Notes: generated by a model from the letters alone, not told the origin. A stretch of 64,000 nt of DNA from Buchananella sp. 14KM1171 (GCF_041380365.1 NZ_CP159981.1:1488001-1552000); one strand, 5' to 3'. Shown: positions 7,781-17,539, numbered from the stretch's first letter. Made by a program: numbers and translations.

Positions 7781-7934
7781 ACCCCGGCCGGTCCGCTCCC
7801 CGGATCGGGCCGTGCACACGAATGGCGGGTGGGGCGGGGCGGCCGGTGGAACGTCGTCCATGGTGGGTACTGGGCCGCGCGGCGAAGTAGCCACCGGTCC
7901 GCACGGCGAGCGCTGGAGCCGGTCGGGCATATGC

Positions 7935-8099
7935 GCGGGCGGGGGAAGACCGCTCGAAGGGCCGAGGCTGGCTGCCGACTCCGGGGCATTGCGCGGGCGG
8001 GGGAAAGACCGCTCGAATGGCTTCAGCCGGCTACCGACGGGGGCGGGGCATTGCGCGAGCGGTTGAGGCGGGGTCGGCCGGCTACCGACTCCGGGGCAT
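7935..8099. repeat. Diverged tandem repeats next to a dyad element
   Basis: Related blocks begin with GCGCGGGCGGGGGAA or GCGCGAGCGG at about 7935, 7992 and 8054, each followed by GGCTRCCGAC and GGGGCATT. The series runs straight into the dyad element at 8100, whose left end GCGCGAGCGG matches the block start. Confidence 0.55.
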
Positions 8100-8273
8100 T
8101 GCGCGAGCGGCTGAGCCTTTGTTGCAGCTTTCGAGCCTTTCTTGCAGCGTCTGAGCCTTTGCGCGACCTGTTGAGGCGGTAATCGGCGTCGTAGCGCCAC
8201 AAGAGGTGCAAGAAAGCTACAACCGGTGCAACAAAGGCTCAACGAGAACAACAAAGGCCCAACCGTTTGCGCA
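8100..8273. repeat. 174-bp dyad element, copy 2 (tip type B)
   Basis: Same 80+14+80 layout as copy 1 but with a different tip, TAATCGGCGTCGTA (8180-8193), and arm units of the type GTTGCAGNNNNNGAGCCTTT. The right end GTTTGCGCA is canonical; the left end has decayed to TGCGCGAGCGG. Confidence 0.85.
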
Positions 8274-8565
8274 CATCGGCCCAGCCCCGGGCGCGCGGTC
8301 GACCGGGCCCGGCTGCGGTCGAAGCTCTGGTGGAGGTGTCCGTGGGGGAGGTGGTGTTGGGGGTGGAGGAGGAGAGCAAGCCGCCCGCGCCCCGGCCCCG
8401 CCACGTGCCCGCCCCACCCCCGGGCCCGGGCGCGGCAGCGGCGCGTGCGAACCGCCCTTTTCCCCTGACCGGCTGCGAGTTCGCGTGGGAGGGGTCACAA
8501 TTGAGGGGAGGAGTGCGCGGCCAGCCCGGCCGCCCGCCCCTTGCCCGACCAGAAGGAGGCCAACG

Positions 8566-9114
8566 ATGACCGAGCCCATGCGGCCCCGCCGCCCCGCGAT
8601 CCTTGAGCCTGCCGACGCGGAGGCGATCCGCGGCGAGGAAGACCCGGCCCTGGTTGCCGAGGCCGCCGCGCTCTCCGCCGCCGCAACCATCAACGCCTGC
8701 CCGCTGCCCACGGACATCTCCGACGACGCCCGCGAGCTGCTGGACCACGCCGGGGACGCCGGGTTGAGCGCCCTGGCGGCGTTGTGGGCGCAGTCGCCCG
8801 CCTCCACCACACCGGGCACGCTGTGGCGCCTCTACCTGCTGCACGAGTGGTGGCAGTCGGCGCCCGAGCGCGTCGGCCAGGCCACTCGCAGCGTCGGCAT
8901 CGACCCGTCCAGCGTTTTCGTGCAGCTGACCTCGCTGTTCAGCGCCGGCGCCCCCAGCTTCCCGGCCGTCCTGCGTGCGTGCGCCCACCTCACCGAGGCG
9001 CTCAGCACCCTGGACCAGGACGCCCTGCCGCCGCTGCCGCTGCTGAGCATCCCGGCGCTGGCACAGGACCTTGCCCGCGCCTCCCAGCTGCAGTCTCGCG
9101 GCGCCCTGGAATAG
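8566..9114 (+). CDS. Conserved actinobacterial hypothetical protein
   Basis: A 182-residue soluble, Ala/Leu-rich, probably all-helical protein. ATG 8566 follows AGAAGGAGG with good spacing. The segment LAALWAQSPASTTPGTLWRLYLLHEWW resembles a widespread actinobacterial family of unknown function with a GTLWRLYLLR core. No catalytic motif is visible. It precedes ppk, so a link with phosphate metabolism is possible but unproved. The stop codon sits inside the first unit of a 17-nt tandem repeat. Confidence 0.75.
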   Translation: MTEPMRPRRPAILEPADAEAIRGEEDPALVAEAAALSAAATINACPLPTDISDDARELLDHAGDAGLSALAALWAQSPASTTPGTLWRLYLLHEWWQSAPERVGQATRSVGIDPSSVFVQLTSLFSAGAPSFPAVLRACAHLTEALSTLDQDALPPLPLLSIPALAQDLARASQLQSRGALE

Positions 9115-9172
9115 GCCGGCCCCTCGAATAGACCGGCCCCGGGAATGGGCCAGTCCCTGGAATAGGCCGGCT
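9105..9172. repeat. Four 17-nt tandem repeats overlapping a stop codon
   Basis: Units CCTGGAATAGGCCGGCC (9105), CCTCGAATAGACCGGCC (9122), CCGGGAATGGGCCAGTC (9139) and CCTGGAATAGGCCGGCT (9156). The first unit contains the last codons and TAG stop of the upstream gene. Confidence 0.8.
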
Positions 9173-9177
9173 GGCGC

Positions 9178-9215
9178 GGTGGGATAGCCAACTCATCCCG
9201 GTTGGCTGTCCCACC
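9178..9215 (+). terminator. Hairpin between hypothetical gene and ppk
   Basis: A 15-bp stem with one mismatch (9178-9192 with 9201-9215), followed by a pyrimidine-rich stretch. It is either a terminator or part of the ppk leader. Confidence 0.65.
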
Positions 9216-9267
9216 ACACGCCCACCTTCTTCACCTTCTCTTTACTTCTGCCTGGAACGGTAAGCAC

Positions 9268-11862
9268 ATGGACACTCAGGATCCCCAGCCCGCTCAGCCC
9301 TACACGATCGAGCCCGCCGATCCCAAGGACTTCCTCACGGGTGAGGAAGTGGTGGACTACGAGGACAAGGACTTTGGCTCCGAGTCCGGCCTGATTCACC
9401 GACCCACGCCGCGAGACCTCTTCCCGCGCGGCGTCGTCTCGCCCGTCACCGTGGCAGCGGCCCCCACGCGTCCCGTCACCGTGGCAGCGGCCCCCGCGCG
9501 TCCGGTCCCCGTGCCAGCCGCCCCCGCGCGTTCGGCCCCCGCCGGGCAGGCCGTGGTGGCCGACGTCCCGCCTGCCGCCCCCTCCGCTGCGGCCAGTAGC
9601 GGTGCGGCCGGGGAGAAGGGGAAGGTGGGCGGAACGTCGGACAAGGAGGAGAAGAAGGAGGCCAAGGCGGAGAAGAAGGCCGCCAAGCGGGCCGAGCCGG
9701 AGCTGCCCACCAGCGACAAGAAGCCCAAGCACTTCCCGGACCGCTTCGCCAACCGGGAGCTCTCATGGCTGGCGTTCAACAAGCGCGTGCTGGAGCAGGC
9801 GGCGGACCACGACCTGCCGCTGCTGGAGCGGGCCTGGTTCCTCACCATCTTCTCCTCCAACCTGGACGAGTTCTACATGGTGCGGGTGGCCGGCCTGAAG
9901 CGTCGGATCGCCACGAACATCGCCACCCCCACCCACGGGGTCTCCCCGCGCCAACAACTGGACGCCATCACGGAGCGGGCCCAGGCCCTCACGGCCGAGC
10001 ACGCCGAGCTCTACCACAGCGACATCAAGCCGGCCCTGGCCCGCGAAGGGATCGTGCTGACCAGCATCGACCAGCTGGACGCCACCGAGCACGAGCGCCT
10101 GCAGCTCTACTTCCGCAAGCAGGTGTTCCCGGTGCTCACGCCCCTGGCGGTGGACCCGTCCCACCCCTTCCCCTACATCTCCGGCCTCTCGCTCAACCTG
10201 GCCGTGATCCTGCGCAATCCGCGCTCCGGCAAGGAACACTTTGCGCGCGTGAAGGTGCCGCAGTCCCTGCCCCGCTTCGTGGAGGTTGACCCCGCCCACC
10301 TGCTGCGCGGCGAGGACGCGGCCCTGGAGGTCAGGGAGTCCGGCGCGGTCCCGCTGGAGGAGCAGGTGGCATTCGTGCCGCTGGAGCAGCTGATCGCCGC
10401 CCACCTGGACCACCTGTTCCCGGGCATGGAGATCGTGGAGCACCACGCCTTCCGCGTCACCCGCAACGAGGACGTGGAAGTGGAGGAGGACGACGCGGAG
10501 AACCTGCTCACCGCCATGGAGAAGGAGTTGATGCGGCGCCGCTTTGGCCCCGCAGTGCGCCTGGAGGTGGAGGACACCATCAGCCCGTACGTGCGCTCCT
10601 TCCTGGTCTCCCGGCTGGGCATCCGCCCCGAGGACACCTTTGTGCTGCCCGCCCCGCTGGACCGGCGCGGGCTGAACCAGATCCACGACCTGGACATCGC
10701 GCGGCTGAAATACCAGCCCTACGTGCCGGTCACCCCGAAGGGGATCGCCCCGGTGGAGTCCGCCCGGCCGGGGGACGTGTTCGCCGCCATCCGGGAGCGC
10801 GACGTGCTGCTGCACCACCCCTACGACTCCTTCGCCACCTCGGTGCAGCACTTCATCGCCACCGCGGCCGCCGACCCCAAGGTGCTGGCGATCAAGCAGA
10901 CGCTCTACCGCACCTCCGGTGACTCGCCGATCGTGGACGCCCTGATCGAGGCGGCCCGCGCCGGCAAGCAGGTGGTGGCCATCGTGGAGATCAAGGCCCG
11001 CTTCGACGAGGAGGCCAACATCTCCTGGGCCCGCAAGCTCGAGCGGGCCGGGGTGCACGTGGTCTACGGCATGGTGGGCCTCAAGACACACTGCAAGCTC
11101 TCCCTGGTGGTGCGCCACGAGGGCGAGGTGCTGCGCCGCTACTGCCACGTGGGCACCGGCAACTACCACCCCAAGACCGCGCGCGGCTACGAGGACCTGG
11201 GCCTGCTCACCTGCGACACGGACGTGGCGCAGGACCTCACGCGCCTGTTCAACCAGCTCTCCGGCTACGCCCCCAGGGCCAAGTTCCACCGGCTCCTGGT
11301 GGCGCCGCTATCGGTGCGCCCCGGCCTGGTGGAGCGCATCGACCGGGAGATCGCCAACAAGAAGGCCGGCCTGCTCGCCTGGATCCGCATCAAGGTCAAC
11401 TCCGTGGTGGACGAGGTGGTGATCGACGCCCTCTACCGCGCCTCCCAGGCCGGAGTGCCCGTGGAGGTGGTGGTGCGCGGCATCTGCGCCATCCGCGCCG
11501 GAATCCCCGGGCTGAGTGAGAACATCCGGGTGCGCTCCATCCTGGGGCGCTACCTGGAGCACTCGCGCATCTACGCCTTCGCCAACGGCGGCGAGACCGA
11601 GGTGTGGATCGGCTCGGCCGACCTGATGCACCGCAACCTCGACCGCCGCGTCGAGGCGCTGGTGCGCATCACCGAGCCCGGGCAGGTCAAGTACCTGGCC
11701 GGCCTGGTCAAGCGGGAGGCGGCGGACACCACCGCGTCCTGGCACCTGGAGGCCGACGGCACCTGGAAGCGCCACAGCCGCGACGCCAAGGGCAAGCCAC
11801 TGGACGACATCCAGGTGCTGCTGATGGAAAACGCCCGCAAGCGGGTGTCGGCCAAGCGATAG
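9268..11862 (+). CDS. ppk: Polyphosphate kinase 1
   Basis: An 864-residue enzyme that polymerises the ATP gamma-phosphate into polyphosphate. The Ppk N-domain begins near residue 155 ([24 protein letters not shown]). The C1/C2 domains hold the catalytic histidines: His608 in LKTHCKL and His627 in CHVGTGN, 19 residues apart as in E. coli His435/His454. The first about 150 residues are a disordered Ala/Pro/Lys extension with a PVTVAAAP repeat; the segment 9556-9642 is an inverted pair of the dispersed CGACGT motif, in frame. ATG 9268 has only a weak ribosome-binding site. Neighbours mutT1, pst and pit make this a phosphate island. Confidence 0.97.
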   Translation: MDTQDPQPAQPYTIEPADPKDFLTGEEVVDYEDKDFGSESGLIHRPTPRDLFPRGVVSPVTVAAAPTRPVTVAAAPARPVPVPAAPARSAPAGQAVVADVPPAAPSAAASSGAAGEKGKVGGTSDKEEKKEAKAEKKAAKRAEPELPTSDKKPKHFPDRFANRELSWLAFNKRVLEQAADHDLPLLERAWFLTIFSSNLDEFYMVRVAGLKRRIATNIATPTHGVSPRQQLDAITERAQALTAEHAELYHSDIKPALAREGIVLTSIDQLDATEHERLQLYFRKQVFPVLTPLAVDPSHPFPYISGLSLNLAVILRNPRSGKEHFARVKVPQSLPRFVEVDPAHLLRGEDAALEVRESGAVPLEEQVAFVPLEQLIAAHLDHLFPGMEIVEHHAFRVTRNEDVEVEEDDAENLLTAMEKELMRRRFGPAVRLEVEDTISPYVRSFLVSRLGIRPEDTFVLPAPLDRRGLNQIHDLDIARLKYQPYVPVTPKGIAPVESARPGDVFAAIRERDVLLHHPYDSFATSVQHFIATAAADPKVLAIKQTLYRTSGDSPIVDALIEAARAGKQVVAIVEIKARFDEEANISWARKLERAGVHVVYGMVGLKTHCKLSLVVRHEGEVLRRYCHVGTGNYHPKTARGYEDLGLLTCDTDVAQDLTRLFNQLSGYAPRAKFHRLLVAPLSVRPGLVERIDREIANKKAGLLAWIRIKVNSVVDEVVIDALYRASQAGVPVEVVVRGICAIRAGIPGLSENIRVRSILGRYLEHSRIYAFANGGETEVWIGSADLMHRNLDRRVEALVRITEPGQVKYLAGLVKREAADTTASWHLEADGTWKRHSRDAKGKPLDDIQVLLMENARKRVSAKR
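9556..9642. repeat. Inverted pair of the dispersed CGACGT motif inside ppk
   Basis: GTGGCCGACGTCCCGCC (9556-9572) and GGCGGAACGTCGGACA (from 9629) are inverted copies about 55 bp apart, reading VADVPP and GGTSDK in the N-terminal extension. Confidence 0.6.
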
Positions 11863-11871
11863 GCTAGGCAC

Positions 11872-11904
11872 TCCGCCCGCCGGCGGGCATACCCGGCGGG
11901 CGGA
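11872..11904 (+). terminator. Hairpin after ppk
   Basis: A perfect 12-bp stem (11872-11883 with 11893-11904) lies in the 82-bp ppk-mutT1 gap. There is no T-tract, so it may be partial termination or mRNA stabilisation. Confidence 0.6.
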
Positions 11905-11944
11905 AGACAGCCTCCCCGGACCGTCCCCTAACCAAAGGAGCGCC

Positions 11945-12925
11945 ATGTCTGCCAAGCCAGTCGACGTCCACGCTGCCGGAGCCGTGATCTGGCGCGTGCG
12001 CCGAGGCAAGCTGGAAGTGGTGGTGGTCCACCGGGCCAAGTGGAACGACTGGGGCCTGCCCAAGGGCAAGCTGGAACCCGGCGAGGGACTAGCCGAGTGC
12101 GCGGTGCGGGAGGTGGCCGAGGAGACCGGCCTGCTGGTCCAGCTGGGGCAGCGCCTGGAGCCCGTGCGCTACCAGCTGGGCGACGGGCGCTGGAAGCAGT
12201 CCACCTACTGGGTGGCCCGCGAGGTGGGGGAGGACCACCCCGCCCTCAACGGCCGCACCGTGCCGCTGCGCGCCCCCAAGAGCGAGATCGACAAGGTCGA
12301 GTGGCTCACCGTGAAGGAAGCCAAGGCCCGCCTGACCTACCCCCACGACCGGGACCGCCTGGACGAGGTGGCCGACCTCTACGCCGACGACCGCCTGGAC
12401 ACCTGGACCCTGGTGATCGCCCGCCACGCCCGCGCCGTCAAACGGCACGCCTGGAAGCCCGGCACCGAGCACGACCGCCCGCTGACCAAGGCGGGCCGGG
12501 AGCAGACCCGGGCGCTGGTGCCCCTGCTCTCCGCCTTCGGGATCCGCAACCTGATCTCCTCCCCGTGGGAGCGGTGCGCGGCCACCCTGGCCCCCTACGC
12601 CAATACCACCGGCATCCCCATCGACTTTCGCGCGGAACTCACCGAGGCCGCCCATAAGGAACGTAGCGCCCCCGTGGCGCGCCTTGTCAGGGCCCAGATC
12701 CTGCGCCGCGACGAGCCCTTCGCCCTGTGCACCCATCGCCCGGTGCTGCCCACCGTCCTCGACGAGGTGCTGGACAAGGCGCCCGGGCGGGTGCGCCGCT
12801 CCCTGCGCCTGGAAGACCCCTACCTGCGCCCCGGCGAATGCCTGGTGCTGCACATGGTGCGCCGCAAGCGCGGCGCCGTGGTGGTTGCCGCCGAGTACCT
12901 GCGCGCCGGCAAGGTCAAGCCCTAG
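11945..12925 (+). CDS. mutT1: MutT1-like NUDIX hydrolase with histidine phosphatase domain
   Basis: A 326-residue two-domain protein. Residues 1-140 are a NUDIX fold with box GKLEPGEGLAECAVREVAEETGL. Residues 155-320 are a histidine phosphatase domain with the catalytic LVIARHARA motif and TKAGREQTRAL. This architecture is that of mycobacterial MutT1 (Rv2985), which hydrolyses 8-oxo-(d)GTP and diadenosine polyphosphates and also lies beside ppk1. ATG 11945 follows AAAGGAGCGCC. Its placement between ppk and pstS suggests a common phosphate-linked region. Confidence 0.88.
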   Translation: MSAKPVDVHAAGAVIWRVRRGKLEVVVVHRAKWNDWGLPKGKLEPGEGLAECAVREVAEETGLLVQLGQRLEPVRYQLGDGRWKQSTYWVAREVGEDHPALNGRTVPLRAPKSEIDKVEWLTVKEAKARLTYPHDRDRLDEVADLYADDRLDTWTLVIARHARAVKRHAWKPGTEHDRPLTKAGREQTRALVPLLSAFGIRNLISSPWERCAATLAPYANTTGIPIDFRAELTEAAHKERSAPVARLVRAQILRRDEPFALCTHRPVLPTVLDEVLDKAPGRVRRSLRLEDPYLRPGECLVLHMVRRKRGAVVVAAEYLRAGKVKP

Positions 12926-12951
12926 CCCAGATGTGAGGAGCGCCTAAAGCC

Positions 12952-12969
12952 GTTAACCCTCCGTTAACC
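12952..12969 (+). promoter_or_regulatory. Candidate PHO box upstream of pstS
   Basis: Two direct GTTAACC repeats start at 12952 and 12963, exactly 11 nt apart, embedded in CCGTTAACC each time. The 11-nt direct repeat spacing is that of PhoP-binding PHO boxes (GTTCACC-type) in actinobacteria. It lies about 100 bp upstream of the pstS start. Confidence 0.6.
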
Positions 12970-13064
12970 GGCAAGGAGCGCACCGGTCAGATAGCGGCCC
13001 TAGCTTGGGGAGCAGGCCAGGCAACAACAGAGCCTGGCCGCTACCCGACAGGATGGAAGCTAAC

Positions 13065-14153
13065 GTGACCCTCAACCGTCGCCTGGCCGCAGCGGCAGCC
13101 CTCAGCGCGTTGACGCTGGGCCTGGCCGCCTGCGGAGCCTCCACCCGCCCCGCCGACGGCAGCCTGCACGCAGACATCTCCGGCGCGGGAGCCTCCTCCC
13201 AGGGCAAGGCCCAAGAGGCCTGGTTCGACACGTTCATGGTGGCAAACGACCACGTCATCATCACCTACAACCCGGTCGGCTCCGGCGGCGGCCGCCAACA
13301 GTTCATGGCCGGCGCCGTGGACTTCACCGGCTCCGACGCCCCCCTCAAGCCCAGCGAACTGGACCGGGCCAGGGCGCGCTGCCTGGGCACGGAGGCGCTC
13401 GAGCTGCCCCTCTACATCTCCCCGATCGCGGTGTTCTACAACGTGCCCGGCTTCGCGGCAGACAATCACATCAACATGTCCCCGGACGTGATCGCCGACG
13501 TCTTCAACGGCACCATCACCAGCTGGGACGACGCCCGCATCGCCGCCCTCAACCCCGGTGCCGCCCTGCCGAAGCTGAAGATCGTGCCCGTGCACCGCTC
13601 CGACGAGTCCGGCACCACCAAGAACTTCCAGGCATACCTGGCCAAGGTGGCGCCCACCCAGTGGCCCCACAAGGCGGAGGAGACCTGGCCCATCGAGGGC
13701 GGCCAGTCCGGCGACGGCACCTCCGGCATGGTCGCCACCGTGGCCGCCGCGAGCGGAGCCATCGGGTACGCCGACGCCTCCCGCGTCACCCCCGAACTCG
13801 GCACCGTCGCGGTCGGGGCCGACGGCCACTTCACCCCCTTCACCGCGCAGGCCGCCGCAGCGACCATCGACGCCTCCGAACTGGCCGACGACGCCACCGA
13901 CCTGCGCCTGGTCTACGACCTGCGCACCGACGTGCCGGGCACCTACCCGATCGTCCTGGTCTCATACCTCATCGCCTGCTCCCGGTACGAAGACCCGGAC
14001 GTGGCCGCCACCGTCAAGGCATACCTCGCCTTCATCGCCTCCGAGGAAGGCCAACAGATCGCCGCAGACCCGAACGTGGCCGGCGCCGCCCCCATCTCGC
14101 CCGCCCTGCGCGCCAAGGTCGATGCAGCCATCGCCCAGATAGTCACCGACTAG
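13065..14153 (+). CDS. pstS: Phosphate ABC transporter, phosphate-binding lipoprotein PstS
   Basis: A 362-residue periplasmic-type binding protein anchored as a lipoprotein (signal MTLNRRLAAAAALSALTLGLAAC, Cys at residue 23). Phosphate-binding signatures: GAGASSQGKAQEAWFDTF, GSGGGRQQF, DFTGSDAPL and HRSDESGTTKNFQAYL. GTG 13065 is chosen because GGAAG at 13055-13059 is five bases away and the lipoprotein signal begins there; ATG 13053 overlaps its own AGGA and would add four residues. First gene of pstSCAB, behind a PHO-box-like repeat. Confidence 0.95.
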   Translation: MTLNRRLAAAAALSALTLGLAACGASTRPADGSLHADISGAGASSQGKAQEAWFDTFMVANDHVIITYNPVGSGGGRQQFMAGAVDFTGSDAPLKPSELDRARARCLGTEALELPLYISPIAVFYNVPGFAADNHINMSPDVIADVFNGTITSWDDARIAALNPGAALPKLKIVPVHRSDESGTTKNFQAYLAKVAPTQWPHKAEETWPIEGGQSGDGTSGMVATVAAASGAIGYADASRVTPELGTVAVGADGHFTPFTAQAAAATIDASELADDATDLRLVYDLRTDVPGTYPIVLVSYLIACSRYEDPDVAATVKAYLAFIASEEGQQIAADPNVAGAAPISPALRAKVDAAIAQIVTD

Positions 14154-14248
14154 CCCCGGCCCCGCACCGGCCCGGTCCGCCGCGAGGAAACCGGCGAAAC
14201 CGCACCGGCAAGGGCGCACAAAGGCCGCGCTGAGCGGGGCAGCCCCCC

Positions 14249-14264
14249 GGCAGCGTCGGACACC
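14249..14264 (+). repeat. Dispersed ACGTCG-type motif in the pstS-pstC gap
   Basis: GGCAGCGTCGGACACC, one copy of the motif family described in the findings. Nothing else is seen in this 147-bp gap apart from the pstC ribosome-binding site AAGGAG. Confidence 0.4.
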
Positions 14265-14300
14265 ACCAGACCACAACGCAGCAAACAGCAAGGAGAACGC

Positions 14301-15272
14301 ATGGCAGCCGAACAGGCGCCAAACGTCGCCAGCCAACTGGGCAAGAAGGCCCCAGGGCGCGTCGGAAACCAACTGTTCGCGGGAATCTCATACTCCGCCG
14401 GCATCGTCATCATGATCGTGCTGGCGGCAGTGGCCGGCTTCCTGCTGTGGAGCTCCTGGGACGCGCTGACCGCAGACCGGCAGGCCCTGGCAGAGGTCGG
14501 GTTCATGCGCGGCAAGAGCTTCTGGGCCTACGTGGCCCCGCTCGTCTTCGGCACCCTCCTGGCCGCCGCCCTCGCCCTGCTCATCGCCGTGCCGCTCTCC
14601 ACCGGCGTGGCCCTGTTCATCTCCCACTACGCCCCGCGCCGCCTAGCGCAGGCGCTCGGCTACCTGGTGGACCTGCTGGCCGCCATCCCCTCCGTCATCT
14701 ACGGCCTGTGGGGCTTCCTGTGGCTGCGCCCCCTCATGGAACCCGTCTACCAGTGGCTCACCGACAACCTGGGATTCATCCCCCTGTTTGCGGGCTACTC
14801 CGCCCCCGGCAAGAACATCCTCACCGGCGGGCTGGTGCTGGCGGTCATGATCCTGCCCATCATCACCGCCACCATGCGAGAAGTCTTCCTGCAAACCCCG
14901 CGCCTCCAAGAGGAAGCCTCCCTGGCCCTCGGCGCCACCCGCTTCGAGATGATCCGCCAGACCGTGCTGCCCTTCGGGCGTTCCGGCATGATCTCCGCCT
15001 CCATGCTCGGGCTCGGGCGCGCACTGGGTGAAACCATGGCCGTGCTGATGATCCTCTCCCCGGGCGCCTTCATTAACCTCAACATCCTCCAGGCCGGGCA
15101 GCACCAGACCATCGCCGCGAACATCGCCGCCCAGTTCCGCGAGGCATTCGGCTTGTCCCGCTCCGTCCTGTTCGCCTCCGGCCTGGTCCTGTTCGTCCTC
15201 ACCTTCGCCGTCAACATGCTGGCCCGCTGGATCATCGCGCGCCGCGCCGAGTTCTCTGGAGCAAACGCATGA
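14301..15272 (+). CDS. pstC: Phosphate ABC transporter permease PstC
   Basis: A 323-residue inner membrane permease with six predicted membrane segments after a short cytoplasmic N-terminus. The conserved cytoplasmic loop MREVFLQTPRLQEEASLALGATRFEMIRQTVLP is the ATPase-coupling EAA motif, followed by GLGRALGETMAVLMI. ATG 14301 follows AAGGAGAACGC. Its stop overlaps the pstA start by four bases (ATGA). Confidence 0.96.
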   Translation: MAAEQAPNVASQLGKKAPGRVGNQLFAGISYSAGIVIMIVLAAVAGFLLWSSWDALTADRQALAEVGFMRGKSFWAYVAPLVFGTLLAAALALLIAVPLSTGVALFISHYAPRRLAQALGYLVDLLAAIPSVIYGLWGFLWLRPLMEPVYQWLTDNLGFIPLFAGYSAPGKNILTGGLVLAVMILPIITATMREVFLQTPRLQEEASLALGATRFEMIRQTVLPFGRSGMISASMLGLGRALGETMAVLMILSPGAFINLNILQAGQHQTIAANIAAQFREAFGLSRSVLFASGLVLFVLTFAVNMLARWIIARRAEFSGANA

Positions 15273-16318
15273 GCGCCGCCGTGCTGACCGAATCGACCAT
15301 GAAGCCTAGGCGCCTGCCCAAGTGGACCTGGGCGGCGGTGGCCGGTGCCAGCGCCGCCACAGTCGGGTTCGGGGCGCTCGCCGCCGGCGGGCTCAACCCG
15401 CTCGCCGCGCTCGCCCTGACCGGCCTGCTCTACCTGGTGGTCATGACCGGCGCCTCCTGGATCGTCGAGGGCCGCCGGTGGGGCACCAACACGCTCGTCA
15501 CCACCCTCGTGGTCTTCGCGTTCATCGCCGTGATGATCCCCCTGGTCTCCCTGGTATGGACCGTGGCCGCCGACGGCATCAAGGCCCTGTCCTGGGACTT
15601 CTTCACCGAGGACATGAAGGGCGTGCGCGGCGGCGAAGCCCCCGGCATCGGCCACGCCATCCTGGGCACCCTGTGGGTCACCCTGCTGGCCTCCGCCATC
15701 TCCGTGCCGCTCGGCATCCTCACCGCCGTCTACCTGGTCGAGTACGGGCGCGGCTGGGTGGCCCGCACCGTCACCTTCCTCACCGACGTCATGACGGGCA
15801 TCCCCTCCATCGTGGCCGGCCTGTTCGCCTTCACCCTGATCTCGCTGCTGTTCGGGCCGCGCTACCAGTCCGCCGCCATCGGCGCCATCGCCCTCTCCCT
15901 GCTGATGACCCCGGTGGTGATCCGCTCCGTGGAGGAAATGCTGCGCCTAGTGCCAAACGACCTGCGCGAGGCCGCCTACGCCCTCGGCGTCCCCAAGTGG
16001 CTCACCATCATCAAGGTCGTGCTGCGCACCGCAGTTGCCGGCATCACCACCGGCGTCATGATCGCCGTGGCCCGCGTGATCGGCGAGACCGCGCCCCTGC
16101 TGCTGACCGTCAAACTCGCCACCGCCTACAACCTCAACCCCTTTGACGGTGCCATGGCCACCCTGCCCGTCTTCGTCTACGACCGCTACAACAAGGGCCA
16201 GGCCGACGACCTCGCCCTCGCCTGGGGTGGCGCCCTCACCCTGATCATCATCGTCATGCTGCTAAACCTCGTGGCACGCCTGATTTCCCGCGCCTTCTCA
16301 CCCAAGGGCGCCCGGTGA
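15269..16318 (+). CDS. pstA: Phosphate ABC transporter permease PstA
   Basis: A 349-residue permease partner of PstC. Two extra N-terminal hydrophobic segments precede the six-segment core. The EAA-type loop is [34 protein letters not shown], followed by [12 protein letters not shown]. The start overlaps the pstC stop. The stop is followed by 247 bp of repeat-bearing spacer before pstB. Confidence 0.96.
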   Translation: MSAAVLTESTMKPRRLPKWTWAAVAGASAATVGFGALAAGGLNPLAALALTGLLYLVVMTGASWIVEGRRWGTNTLVTTLVVFAFIAVMIPLVSLVWTVAADGIKALSWDFFTEDMKGVRGGEAPGIGHAILGTLWVTLLASAISVPLGILTAVYLVEYGRGWVARTVTFLTDVMTGIPSIVAGLFAFTLISLLFGPRYQSAAIGAIALSLLMTPVVIRSVEEMLRLVPNDLREAAYALGVPKWLTIIKVVLRTAVAGITTGVMIAVARVIGETAPLLLTVKLATAYNLNPFDGAMATLPVFVYDRYNKGQADDLALAWGGALTLIIIVMLLNLVARLISRAFSPKGAR

Positions 16319-16331
16319 TGAGGCCGCTTCC

Positions 16332-16466
16332 GGTGGCCGACGTCGCCGCCCCGGCCGCCCCGCGAACCGCGCTGTTGCTCGGGGCGGCCGGCGGGGCGTC
16401 GGCCAATTCGCACGCCGCGCTGCTGCACGGAGCGCTGTTTCTCGGGGCGGCCGGCGGGGCGTCGGC
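16332..16466. repeat. Motif-bearing direct and inverted repeats between pstA and pstB
   Basis: GGTGGCCGACGTCGCCGCC (16332-16350) faces two inverted copies in a 27-nt direct repeat starting CTCGGGGCGGCCGGC and ending GGGGCGTCGGCC (ending at 16404 and 16466). The spacer interrupts an otherwise tight operon. Confidence 0.7.
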
Positions 16467-16565
16467 CCCAGCGTCAGGTCGGTGTGCGGCCGCGCGCGCG
16501 TGCAGGCCAGTGCCCCAACCCCCACGTTCCCCCCACCCCGCATCGTCCCGAAAGGCGAAGTAACA

Positions 16566-17345
16566 ATGTCCAAGCGAATCGACGTTCGAGGCGAGAACAT
16601 CTACTACGGCAACTTCCTGGCCGTGAAGGACGTCAACATCTCCATCGAACCGCGCCACGTCACCGCCCTGATTGGCCCGTCCGGCTGCGGCAAGTCCACC
16701 TTCCTGCGCACCCTGAACCGGATGCACGAGGTCATCCCCGGCGCGCGCGTCGAGGGCGAGGTGATCGTGGACGGAATCAACCTCTACGACCCGTCAGTGG
16801 ATGCCGTGCAGGTGCGCCGCACCATCGGGATGGTCTTCCAGCGGCCCAACCCCTTCCCCACCATGTCCATCGCGGACAACGTGCTGGCCGGCGCCAAGCT
16901 CAACAATCGCCGCATGCGCAAGTCCGAGGCAGAGGAGCTGGTGGAAACCTCCCTGCGTGGGGCCAACCTGTGGAACGAGGTCAAGGACCGCCTGGACCGG
17001 CCCGGCTCCTCGCTGTCCGGCGGGCAGCAGCAGCGCCTGTGTATCGCGCGCGCCATCGCGGTCAAGCCCGAGGTGTTGCTGATGGATGAGCCCTGCTCCG
17101 CGCTCGACCCGATCTCCACTCTCGCGATCGAGGACCTGATCCACGAGCTGAAGGAGAACTACACGATCGTGATCGTCACCCACAACATGCAGCAGGCCGC
17201 GCGCGTCTCCGGCACCACCGGGTTCTTCAACCTGGAGGCCACGGGCAAGCCCGGGCAGCTGGTGGAGGTGGGGCCCACCGACGTCATGTTCTCCAACCCC
17301 TCCAACAAGGCCACCGAGGACTACATCTCGGGTCGCTTCGGCTGA
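16566..17345 (+). CDS. pstB: Phosphate ABC transporter ATP-binding protein PstB
   Basis: A 259-residue ATPase of the Pst importer, near the usual family length. Walker [10 protein letters not shown] (about residue 37), phosphate-importer Q-loop [12 protein letters not shown], signature [15 protein letters not shown], Walker [14 protein letters not shown] and switch [11 protein letters not shown] 16566 follows CGAAAGGCGAAGTAAC. Last gene of pstSCAB; no phoU follows, but a DUF47 PhoU-like gene lies 1.4 kb further on the other strand. Confidence 0.96.
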   Translation: MSKRIDVRGENIYYGNFLAVKDVNISIEPRHVTALIGPSGCGKSTFLRTLNRMHEVIPGARVEGEVIVDGINLYDPSVDAVQVRRTIGMVFQRPNPFPTMSIADNVLAGAKLNNRRMRKSEAEELVETSLRGANLWNEVKDRLDRPGSSLSGGQQQRLCIARAIAVKPEVLLMDEPCSALDPISTLAIEDLIHELKENYTIVIVTHNMQQAARVSGTTGFFNLEATGKPGQLVEVGPTDVMFSNPSNKATEDYISGRFG

Positions 17346-17365
17346 TCCGCGCGGCGGGGGCTGCG

Positions 17366-17539
17366 TGCGCAACCCGTTGAGGGCTTAGTGCTCCTATTGC
17401 GCGGTTGGTGCACCAGTTGAGGGGTTGGTGGACCTCTTGAGGGGTTACCCGGGCGGGTAGCCCCTCAACTGGTCGCGTAACCCTACAACCGGAGCGCTAA
17501 GCCCTCGAAGGGTCGCAGAAGCCCACAACCGGTTGCGCA
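17366..17539. repeat. 174-bp dyad element, copy 3 (tip type A)
   Basis: Left arm 17366-17445 (units such as TGGTGCACCAGTTGAGGGGT), tip TACCCGGGCGGGTA (17446-17459), right arm 17460-17539. The outermost units pair at 18 of 20 positions. It fills most of the space between convergent pstB and pit. Confidence 0.9.

Noticed and set aside
7606-7781. Dyad elements as ordinary Rho-independent terminators
   Set aside because: They are far longer, lack T-tracts, have fixed 20-nt periodicity and several are not next to gene ends.
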